A stretch of DNA of 5,451 bases from JBAZYK01 sp964582265. Its GTDB lineage: Bacteria; Patescibacteriota; Gracilibacteria; UBA1369. Positions 1 to 5,451 of this stretch are shown in pieces (position 1 is the first letter of the stretch; each line of letters begins with the position of its first letter). Made by a program: the position numbers and the translations under genes. The stretch is taken from NCBI GenBank assembly GCA_964582265.1, contig CAZOQT010000051.1, forward strand, positions 1 to 5,451, in the 5' to 3' direction. The notes beneath the pieces were generated by a model. The model had not been told where the DNA came from, searched no databases, and saw only the letters and a program-made list of their open reading frames with translations.

Positions 1-3000
1 GTCAAAAATCTTGGCAAAACTGAGCGAATTAAAACATCTTTGCTAACTACAAATTCTGTCTTTTTGCTCCCCACTAGAGTATTTGGAGTAGTGCCAATAG
101 TAAGTATCTGCCAAGTTGTTAAATTGTCTGGCAATTTGAATTTGGCGGTGCCTTCACCTTTTTCGTTAGTATTTATAACGGCTTGCCAGAAGGCAGTATC
201 TTTAAAGTCACCACGCTTCTTAACGGCACCGCCTCCACCGCCTTTTAATCCGGATTCAACCTGCACGTTAATTCTGGATAATGCCTTGGTTAAAGTTTCT
301 GATGTATACACGCCCAACCCACGTTTTCTATAAAAATCATTTAAAAGATCAGCCGTAAAATTTTCTACCAAACTCAACACACTTTTATCTACCACGCTCA
401 TACTCAGTTCGGCCTTTACAGGCTTACCACTTATATCTGTTGTTTTAACTTTAATTGTTACCTCATCACCTGGGTGATATTTTTGCTGATTTGGCTCAAC
501 TTCAATCAGCAATTTGCGGTTAGAAGTATCAACTTGCAAGGTTGTATAACCAATCTTAAATGCTGCTACGCTGCGTTCATCAATCGCGTCTTTACCTGTT
601 GGAGTAGCCAGGCCAGCTTTGTTATTATTTCCCTTAATCAATACCAAAGAAACGAATTCATTTGGAACAGATTTGTCTGTAATTGGCACATCAATAGTGT
701 CCGAATTTGATTTAATCTTTATTATTTTTTTATCTAAAATGTCACCGCGTTCAATTGTCAGTAAAGCGTTTACATTTTGATATGGAGATTTAACCATAAT
801 ATGAGCGGTATCTCCTATCTTGTATTCAGGCTTATCCGCAACAAGTTCAATACGATCATTGTTTGCCACTCCCCAGTTTACAAAGCTGCTGCTTGCAACA
901 TAAACAGTAGTAGAAGAAGTAATTTTATTTCCACGGCTATCTTTGCTTTCTGTGCCGACTTTAAATACGCCGCCTTCTTTTGGACTAAAACTAACTTCAG
1001 CTTTTCCTTCACCATTTGTTTTTACTGACTTCTTCTCTACAAAGACATCGTCATAACTGTTCTCAAAGTAGTAATCACTATCTACATTCTTCTTTTTGAC
1101 TGTATTCCAGTTGCGCTTATACAAGCTTATATCAACTGATTTACCGCCAACAGCCTCACCCTTCTCGTTAACGCTAATAACGCTAAATTTAGCCTCTTTA
1201 CCTGCTTGAACGACTCCGCCATCACTCATTATGCCAACATAATATTCCCCTTCATGTACAGGCACAGTCACCCTGTTTGACACACTTTGATTATTCAAAT
1301 CAAAAGCCGTAACTTCTACAGTATAAAATTGGCTCATTTTTTTATCCGCAATATTAAGCGGAACAGTAATTACAAATTCACCATTGGCATCTAATTTAGC
1401 CTTTCCTGCTGTAACTGTTCCGGTTTCTCCTTGGCAGCCAAAGTAACAATAATAACCTTCATCAGAAAAGCTAAAGAACGGGCTAAATTTGCTATCCTGA
1501 TTTAAATAAAAGAAGTAATCCTGGCTTTTAACTCTCCAGGTAATTTCTGCGTTTGGTAGCGGCGCGCCAAAAAAGTAGCTCGCCTTAACTTTTAATTTAA
1601 TAGTATCACCATTTACATAACTGTTTTTATCGGTTTCCAAATTAAGTTGATAATCCGGTTTTCTGTAATCAGCAACATGGAAACTTTGATAAGAACCAGA
1701 AATATCTGCGCCTGTTTTAGTGCTTTCCTGTCCAACTAAATTCAAATTAACATAGTAATCTCCCCCAACGGCTTTTTCACTTAATTGCATCTGATCATTG
1801 AAACTGCCATTTTCATTTAAGTTTAAATTTTTATCAAAAACCGTGTTTCCCATTGGGTCTGTTATTTTTACATTCGCTTGCTTGACCTCAGGGGCTTTTG
1901 GCAATGCAAAATTAGCATCATTATCTCTGCGGACAATACCTTTAAAATAAACCGTGTGGCCTGCTCTATAAATTGGCCTATCCATGTAAACATAGGCATA
2001 ATATTTTGTATTGAATGGATTATACTCAATATTAAAGCTGCCAGGATCAATGCCTTCTGACCATGTATTATGCGCGATATTTAGGTCATTTCCCTTAGTA
2101 CCTTTAATTAGATACTGTTGACCAATGTAAGCCGCATCACTAGGCAAATTGAATTCTACCAAACCACTTTGATTTGTTTTGCCGTTAAATAATGGCTTAG
2201 CACTTGGGTTGTTACTTTCAATTACAGTAATATCCATGTCTGCCACTGGCGCGCCATTTGCAAAATCTGTTGCCCAAACCAAAAGTTTTGATGGACTCAT
2301 CTTAACGGTTAAGCCGCTATAGCTAGAAACAAAAAGATGACGTTCAATGTACATTCCCTCACTATCTCTGTTTTTTACCTGCGGACTTGAAGTCTCAAAA
2401 TAATAATAGCCAGGCTCCAAGGTAGTATTACTTTCTTTTGTAATATCAATCTTGGTAGTAACAGTTTGGTTGAACTGTTTTTGCACATTTTTTGACCAGC
2501 TCACAAATGGGCCAGCTGGAACATTATTCCTCCAGTCCACAAATCCATACTGATAAACTTTTTTAAATTCTTCTTCAGAAAGTTTTTTAAAATTAAAATT
2601 CAAGGTATCAACATTGGTTGATTTTACATAGAAAATAGTTGGCTTATTGGCATCGGTAACAGTTATGTCGGTTGGGCTCATCACCTCAAAAGTTGGTGGA
2701 ATTGCTGCTGTTTTAAAGCTTAAAACCTGATCTTTATCCGTGGTTTTGCCAAATTTATCTTTAATTCCTTTTTGGATGGTGAGTTTATAACTTGTGGACG
2801 GTTTTATTGGATAAGTTACATATAAAATTGTTTCATTTTGTCCCAAACTTAAGGTCGGCTTAATTTCTTCTTTTGTATCTTTATCAAAAGCTTTTGGCTC
2901 TAAAACAAATTTCTCTTGAATGCTTTCAAGATCCATTGGCTGACTAAAATTAAATGCAATCGAGCCACTTAAAGGATAATCTTTTGCGTTGTTTTCTGGA

Positions 3001-4469
3001 GTTGTAGAAGTTAACTTTATATCTCCGACGGTTTTAAATAAGATCCCTTTATCTTCAGAAAGTGTATAGGTGCCTTCTGCACCTTTAAAATCGCTATCAA
3101 TTTTAACAAAAAATTCTTTATCATAATCCAATGACCTTGTCGGGGTGATTAAAAGGATTTTTTTCAATTCCGTCTCTTCTGGCAAAGTTACATCGTTTTC
3201 TCCTTCTTTGAAATTATTATCAATTTTATATTGATTCTGAGTGTAATAAGTAACTTTAAAAGGCACTTCAGCCCATTCATTTTGGTTAAATTTCTTTAAG
3301 AGTTCATCTGCAGAAATATTCAACTTGTTTTTATCTCCATTAAAACTCCAAAAATGGATTTTAGAATAAGCCTGTTCTAAATTCATGACCTGATTAAAAT
3401 GCAATTTCACTTTTGTATTTGGCCCATTAAAATCTTCCACGCTGGAGGGTTCCGATAATTGTAATTGTGGTTTCAATGTATCAAAACTTGTCACGTAGTC
3501 TTTATCTGTATATCCGCCTTCCGCAGAAACAGTACCCTTAGGAATAGTTAAAGTGTAATGAGTCGCGTTAGATAATTTATCTGGTATAAAACGAATAGAA
3601 TCAGTGCCCAGCCACTTCATTTTTCCCTGTACTGCTGGTTCCATTTTAACCGCAATCGCATTTTGCACGCCTTGATCCAGCGTCGTTAATGACGTCATTG
3701 GACGATCAAAGTGAATGGTTATTTGCGCATCTGTAGGCACATCAACAGAATTGTCCGCAGGGGAAGATAAAAGTACCTGTGGCGAACCGATAATCAAAAA
3801 CTTCTCTTCATAATCATATTTTAAAGATTTCTGGAAAATGCTTTTTGCTGTTCTTTCAACTCTTACAGTAAACTCATCACCAACTTTAAATTGTTCTTTT
3901 GGATAAAACTTCAAAGTATTGCCTGACCATTCATAGCGCCCTTCAATTTGTGGATTTATGCTAAATGCTTTTTCGGCCGACCTTTGGTCCATTAATTGTG
4001 AAAACACAACTTTAATCGGAGCGTTATAAGAAATCTTTCTTACATTTGCCTTTAAACTATACCCTTGGACTTCCGGAGCGGGAATAAGTGGATAACTTGC
4101 CAGGCCAACCGTTACAATAAGTAAAACTGCTACAACCATTGACCAGCCTTTATTTAAGGAACCAAAGTTTTTTCCAATTGCCCCAAAGTCAAACCCTGAC
4201 AAGGTGAACCTTGCCTTACGTTCTTTGTCTTTTTTCATAGAATCTCCTGCGGTGGCAGTCTTGTTACCTGATTCTTCATAGCCGGCGTTTCGTGCCAGAG
4301 CTTTATGCTTCATCATTAATTGACTACGCAAATTTTTCTGAAACTGCGCGCGTGGAACTTCGGGCGCACTGCTTTCTATTGCATCCACCAGCTTCTGAAG
4401 ATCCTGTGGCCGTTTTTTGGCCTCGAGCATCTTCACGAATTCCCTAATTTTTTTGGTGAGAAAAAACAT
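1..4469 (-). CDS. Membrane-anchored alpha-2-macroglobulin family protein with N-terminal Ig-like domains (3' end outside the window)
   Basis: I translated this frame by hand from the ATG at 4469-4467 to the left edge and found no stop: 1489 full codons, C-terminus missing. Order: cytoplasmic segment 1-107, membrane helix ~109-128, about four SbsA/Big_5-like Ig domains ~137-589, MG domains from ~590. Family signatures are clear: LVWATDFANGAPV (730), DRPIYRAGHTVYFKG (830), DYRKPDY (934), YFFGAPLPNAEITWRV, PEYKIGDTAHIMVKSP (1214), KYHPGDEVTIKV (1330), VVDKSVLSL (1359), FKDTAFW (1422), LPDNLTTW (1446) and LPRFL at the edge. Bacterial relatives trap attacking proteases: cleavage of a bait region triggers thioester capture. 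The thioester motif would lie beyond the window, so its presence is unknown. E. coli YfhM is a lipoprotein; this protein has a plain transmembrane anchor and no lipobox Cys, which suits a monoderm envelope. The start is one base after the sigma-factor stop. A later start at codon 78 is possible. The family assignment is firm; the exact start is less so. Confidence 0.93.
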   Translation of the reverse strand, partial: MFFLTKKIREFVKMLEAKKRPQDLQKLVDAIESSAPEVPRAQFQKNLRSQLMMKHKALARNAGYEESGNKTATAGDSMKKDKERKARFTLSGFDFGAIGKNFGSLNKGWSMVVAVLLIVTVGLASYPLIPAPEVQGYSLKANVRKISYNAPIKVVFSQLMDQRSAEKAFSINPQIEGRYEWSGNTLKFYPKEQFKVGDEFTVRVERTAKSIFQKSLKYDYEEKFLIIGSPQVLLSSPADNSVDVPTDAQITIHFDRPMTSLTTLDQGVQNAIAVKMEPAVQGKMKWLGTDSIRFIPDKLSNATHYTLTIPKGTVSAEGGYTDKDYVTSFDTLKPQLQLSEPSSVEDFNGPNTKVKLHFNQVMNLEQAYSKIHFWSFNGDKNKLNISADELLKKFNQNEWAEVPFKVTYYTQNQYKIDNNFKEGENDVTLPEETELKKILLITPTRSLDYDKEFFVKIDSDFKGAEGTYTLSEDKGILFKTVGDIKLTSTTPENNAKDYPLSGSIAFNFSQPMDLESIQEKFVLEPKAFDKDTKEEIKPTLSLGQNETILYVTYPIKPSTSYKLTIQKGIKDKFGKTTDKDQVLSFKTAAIPPTFEVMSPTDITVTDANKPTIFYVKSTNVDTLNFNFKKLSEEEFKKVYQYGFVDWRNNVPAGPFVSWSKNVQKQFNQTVTTKIDITKESNTTLEPGYYYFETSSPQVKNRDSEGMYIERHLFVSSYSGLTVKMSPSKLLVWATDFANGAPVADMDITVIESNNPSAKPLFNGKTNQSGLVEFNLPSDAAYIGQQYLIKGTKGNDLNIAHNTWSEGIDPGSFNIEYNPFNTKYYAYVYMDRPIYRAGHTVYFKGIVRRDNDANFALPKAPEVKQANVKITDPMGNTVFDKNLNLNENGSFNDQMQLSEKAVGGDYYVNLNLVGQESTKTGADISGSYQSFHVADYRKPDYQLNLETDKNSYVNGDTIKLKVKASYFFGAPLPNAEITWRVKSQDYFFYLNQDSKFSPFFSFSDEGYYCYFGCQGETGTVTAGKAKLDANGEFVITVPLNIADKKMSQFYTVEVTAFDLNNQSVSNRVTVPVHEGEYYVGIMSDGGVVQAGKEAKFSVISVNEKGEAVGGKSVDISLYKRNWNTVKKKNVDSDYYFENSYDDVFVEKKSVKTNGEGKAEVSFSPKEGGVFKVGTESKDSRGNKITSSTTVYVASSSFVNWGVANNDRIELVADKPEYKIGDTAHIMVKSPYQNVNALLTIERGDILDKKIIKIKSNSDTIDVPITDKSVPNEFVSLVLIKGNNNKAGLATPTGKDAIDERSVAAFKIGYTTLQVDTSNRKLLIEVEPNQQKYHPGDEVTIKVKTTDISGKPVKAELSMSVVDKSVLSLVENFTADLLNDFYRKRGLGVYTSETLTKALSRINVQVESGLKGGGGGAVKKRGDFKDTAFWQAVINTNEKGEGTAKFKLPDNLTTWQILTIGTTPNTLVGSKKTEFVVSKDVLIRSVLPRFL
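216..362 (-). other. Bait-region-like segment of the macroglobulin
   Basis: Residues ~1370-1418 lie between the MG motif VVDKSVLSLVE and the FKDTAFW motif, where bacterial alpha-2-macroglobulins carry the protease-sensitive bait region. The segment includes DFYRKRGLGVYTS, then a run of five glycines (1410-1414) and AVKKRG. The flexible glycine run and the basic sites (RKR, KKR) fit an exposed, cleavable stretch. The placement comes from recalled family architecture; cleavage itself is inferred. Confidence 0.55.
2703..4061 (-). other. Array of about four SbsA-like (Big_5) Ig domains in the macroglobulin
   Basis: Residues ~137-589 contain diverged repeats about 100-150 residues long. Each begins with a Pro-rich lead and a beta-strand ending in a Phe-x-x-x-Met motif: KVVFSQLMD (domain 1, from ~137), SSPADNSVDVPTDAQITIHF then DRPM (domain 2, from ~230), KVKLHFNQVMN (domain 3, from ~334) and SIAFNFSQPMD (domain 4, from ~484). 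Domains end in strands such as YTLTIPKG or YKLTIQKGIKDKFG, typical of SbsA Ig-like folds. They probably form a stalk that carries the protease-trapping part through the cell wall or surface layer. Domain boundaries are approximate. Confidence 0.75.
4086..4145 (-). other. Transmembrane helix of the macroglobulin protein
   Basis: Residues ~109-128 (WSMVVAVLLIVTVGLASYPL) form one uncharged hydrophobic stretch. It is preceded by many positive residues (KKDKERKAR, then K100 and K107) and followed by Pro-rich PLIPAPEVQG leading into Ig-like domains. This is the topology of a single-pass protein with the N-terminus inside and the large C-terminal part outside. No Cys follows the helix, so lipoprotein processing is unlikely. 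If translation began at codon 78, the same helix could act as an uncleaved signal anchor. Confidence 0.85.
4149..4469 (-). other. Cytoplasmic N-terminal segment of the macroglobulin; candidate anti-sigma domain
   Basis: Residues 1-107 precede the membrane helix and are rich in Lys and Arg, so they should face the cytoplasm. Three helix-prone stretches are visible: ~4-20 (TKKIREFVKMLEAKKR), ~22-34 (DLQKLVDAIESS) and ~39-60 (PRAQFQKNLRSQLMMKHKAL). A linker rich in Gly, Thr and Lys follows. The pattern Pro-x-x-x-Phe-x-x-x-Leu-Arg-x-x-Leu resembles, from memory, the cytoplasmic start of some membrane anti-sigma factors. No zinc-binding HxxxCxxC motif is present; the segment has no Cys. The position immediately after an ECF sigma gene is where an anti-sigma gene normally lies. 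That this segment binds the sigma factor is inference. Confidence 0.4.
4244..4248 (-). promoter_or_regulatory. Internal Shine-Dalgarno before an in-frame ATG at codon 78
   Basis: On the minus strand AGGAG is followed by five bases (ATTCT) and then ATG at 4238-4236, in frame with the macroglobulin. It is a better ribosome-binding site than anything before the upstream ATG at 4469, which has no purine-rich sequence and would depend on coupling to the sigma gene. Starting here would give a protein beginning MKKDKERKAR, with only about 30 residues before the membrane helix. Confidence 0.5.
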
Positions 4470-4470
4470 A

Positions 4471-5022
4471 TTAGGCAAAATATTGTAAATCAGGTTTGAT
4501 CTTTCTTAATGTTCTATAAAGGATAATAGCCACATTACTTTCAGATAGGCCGGTTATTTGAACAATTTCACGATTAGTCATTTCACTAAAAAATTTAAGT
4601 TGAATTACTAGTAATTCTCTTTCCGGTAAAGTCTTTATGGCCTTTTTTACCGCTTCAGAAAGCTCTTCTCTGGCTGCGTTTAAATGTGGAGAAACTTTTT
4701 CTTCCGGTTCAGAAACGGAATATGCTTCCTCTATGTCAGAAGTCTTTGTCTTATTATGCTGATGATAATAATCATTCAAAACATTTCTTGCGATTCTAAA
4801 AATCCAGGCTCCAAAAGGCACTCCTCGCCATTCAAATTTATGGATATTTTCCAAAACTTTCATAAAAATATCACTCACCAAATCTTCCGCATCATCTCTT
4901 TCATTTACTTTTGTTGCTACAAACGCATAAACTTTTGGAAAATAAAAATCGTAAAGTTTCCCAAAACTTTCAGTGTTTGATTTAGCATCTGTTACGAGTT
5001 GTTTCTCTTCACTTAGATCCAT
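4471..5022 (-). CDS. ECF-type RNA polymerase sigma factor (sigma-70 family)
   Basis: The 183-residue protein has the two-domain ECF layout. Region 2 spans ~20-90: FGKLYDFYFPKVYAFVA, then the core-binding DDAEDLVSDIFMKVLENI and the promoter-melting/-10 part FGAWIFRIARNVLNDYY. An acidic linker (EEAYSVSEPEEK) follows. Region 4 spans ~122-176: AIKTLPERELLVIQLKFF, then the helix-turn-helix MTNREIVQITGLSESNVAIILYRTLRKIK that reads the -35 element. The frame is open upstream to a TTG at 5136, with ATGs at 5130, 5124 and 5100. I chose the ATG at 5022 because it puts about 20 residues before region 2, as in typical ECF proteins, and because the upstream stretch has different codon use and overlaps a TATAAT box. 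No clear SD precedes this ATG; a start at 5100 remains possible. The stop is one base before the macroglobulin ATG, so the two are probably co-transcribed and translationally coupled. Confidence 0.92.
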   Translation of the reverse strand: MDLSEEKQLVTDAKSNTESFGKLYDFYFPKVYAFVATKVNERDDAEDLVSDIFMKVLENIHKFEWRGVPFGAWIFRIARNVLNDYYHQHNKTKTSDIEEAYSVSEPEEKVSPHLNAAREELSEAVKKAIKTLPERELLVIQLKFFSEMTNREIVQITGLSESNVAIILYRTLRKIKPDLQYFA

Positions 5023-5053
5023 CGTTTTGGGGGAAGATAAGAGTGGGGGAATA

Positions 5054-5080
5054 GGTTGCGCAACTTGTGAACGGGTTGCG
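5054..5080 (-). repeat. Paired GGTTGCG repeat and stem-loop in the sigma leader
   Basis: On the plus strand GGTTGCG occurs at 5054-5060 and 5074-5080, exactly 20 bases apart (about two helical turns). The first copy is part of a perfect 10-base palindrome, GTTGCGCAAC (5055-5064). CGCAAC (5059-5064) can also pair with GTTGCG (5075-5080) around a 10-base loop. The element lies between the candidate promoter and the chosen sigma start, and its GC content stands out from the surroundings. It could be an operator or an RNA hairpin. If translation really starts at 5100, it would be coding sequence instead. Confidence 0.4.
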
Positions 5081-5109
5081 GAATCCGTATCGACCACCAT
5101 TAAACCTAC

Positions 5110-5136
5110 ATTATAAGAAAGCATTATCATAATCAA
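5110..5136 (-). promoter_or_regulatory. Candidate promoter upstream of the sigma-factor gene
   Basis: On the minus strand a perfect -10 hexamer TATAAT (5115-5110) is preceded by TTGATT (5136-5131), a 4-of-6 match to the -35 consensus. The 15-base spacing is shorter than the usual 16-18, so the -35 element is uncertain. Transcription would begin near 5103 and leave a leader of about 80 bases before the ATG at 5022. A housekeeping-type promoter here would let the sigma and macroglobulin genes be expressed independently of the upstream pbpC-like gene. Confidence 0.4.
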
Positions 5137-5194
5137 GGTGATCGAGAGAAATCAGTACTAATAACTGGCCACAAAAAAATGTATTACAAAAAAT

Positions 5195-5451
5195 TTATTT
5201 AATCGCGAAGATTATCTTTTTACTTTCTAATGTCCCCCCATCTTTCAAATCAACTTCAACTTTTAGTTCATGTGTTCCTGCAACCGGCAGCCAGAGAGCG
5301 CTAAATGGTAATGCCTTAACTTCTTCAACCAATTTACCATCTACATAATAACGGACTTTTAGGGTGTCTAGCGGAACAGTTACACGCATTGGAATGCGTT
5401 GATCTTTTAAAGGTAATGTAGAAACCATCATATATTCATCACCATTTTGTG
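5195..5451 (-). CDS. pbpC: C-terminal end of a PbpC-type class A penicillin-binding protein (5' part outside the window)
   Basis: Only the last 84 residues and a TAA stop are visible; the frame is open to the right edge, so the internal Met at 5431 is not the start. The segment reads as a small beta-sandwich with VRYYVDGKLVEE, then ALPFSALWLPVAGTHELKVEV and DLKDGGTLESKKIIF. The pattern of 'YVDG', an aromatic Trp-x-Pro, 'G-x-H-x-L' and a final 'D-x-x-G' matches the C-terminal domain (BiPBP_C type) of PbpC-like bifunctional glycosyltransferase/transpeptidases, which build peptidoglycan outside the membrane. The catalytic domains are not in the window. The neighbouring alpha-2-macroglobulin gene strengthens the call because pbpC and yfhM are often paired. 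Another Ig-fold surface protein cannot be fully excluded from 84 residues. Confidence 0.7.
   Translation of the reverse strand, partial: QNGDEYMMVSTLPLKDQRIPMRVTVPLDTLKVRYYVDGKLVEEVKALPFSALWLPVAGTHELKVEVDLKDGGTLESKKIIFAIK

Larger units (their letters stand above)
5023..5194. other. Intergenic region between the pbpC-like gene and the sigma gene
   Basis: This 172-base gap is AT-rich on the pbpC side, with runs of T on the minus strand just after the stop codon. I see no strong GC-rich hairpin before those runs, so a rho-independent terminator is not supported and read-through from the pbpC-like gene is possible. The half next to the sigma gene holds the candidate promoter and the GGTTGCG repeats. 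Confidence 0.6.

Noticed and set aside
40..1028. Plus-strand open frames (about 40-333, 474-710 and 777-1028)
   Set aside because: They lie opposite the long minus-strand macroglobulin frame, which has clear family motifs throughout; their translations show no recognisable domain.
1868..2060. Short open frames on both strands
   Set aside because: Both overlap the DRPIYRAG macroglobulin region in other frames and are explained as shadows of it.
1561..2255. Two copies of the 8-base palindrome GGCGCGCC (1561-1568 and 2248-2255)
   Set aside because: Each encodes Gly-Ala-Pro in a recurrent MG-domain motif (FFGAPLPNA and NGAPVAD), so shared coding constraint explains them.
4684..4980. Plus-strand 98-codon open frame
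   Set aside because: It is antisense to the conserved region 2 of the sigma factor and has no domain or SD support.
5137..5194. Rho-independent terminator after the pbpC-like gene
   Set aside because: T runs are present on the minus strand, but the only stems nearby are about four base pairs and lie after the T runs rather than before them.
1..5451. CRISPR arrays, tRNA or rRNA genes, insertion sequences
   Set aside because: No regularly spaced repeats, cloverleaf-like segments, rRNA-like blocks, transposase motifs or terminal inverted repeats were seen; almost all the window is minus-strand coding sequence.

Overview
The window is a single-strand gene cluster: everything that looks coding lies on the minus strand. 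It is moderately AT-rich. The layout suggests an uncultivated bacterium of the Patescibacteria/CPR type (for example a Parcubacteria- or Doudnabacteria-like lineage) or another monoderm-like group. That placement is inference, based on Lys/Asn/Ile-rich proteins, a very long Ig-plus-macroglobulin surface protein held by a plain transmembrane helix rather than a lipobox, and an ECF sigma factor directly upstream of it. No 16S or ribosomal marker is present to confirm it.

In the direction of transcription (right to left): (1) 5451-5195 is the 3' end of a gene whose last 84 residues match the C-terminal beta-domain of PbpC-type class A penicillin-binding proteins. (2) 5194-5023 is a 172-base gap with a candidate promoter (TATAAT) and a GC-rich leader carrying repeated GGTTGCG motifs. 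(3) 5022-4471 encodes a complete 183-residue ECF-type RNA polymerase sigma factor. (4) One base after its stop codon, at 4469, an open frame begins and runs uninterrupted off the left edge, giving at least 1489 residues. It has a cytoplasmic N-terminal segment, one membrane helix, about four SbsA-like Ig domains, then macroglobulin (MG) domains, a bait-region-like segment and the start of the alpha-2-macroglobulin core. The window ends at the PRFL motif, before the thioester site would be expected.

A pbpC gene next to a bacterial alpha-2-macroglobulin gene is a known pairing (pbpC-yfhM in E. coli), thought to link cell-wall repair with trapping of attacking proteases. The unusual point here is that an ECF sigma factor sits between them. 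The macroglobulin also carries a roughly 107-residue cytoplasmic N-terminus that occupies the place of an anti-sigma factor. The attractive but unproven reading is a transmembrane sensor: an external protease trap fused to a cytoplasmic sigma-binding domain. A second, SD-preceded in-frame start at codon 78 would make the trap without most of that cytoplasmic segment.
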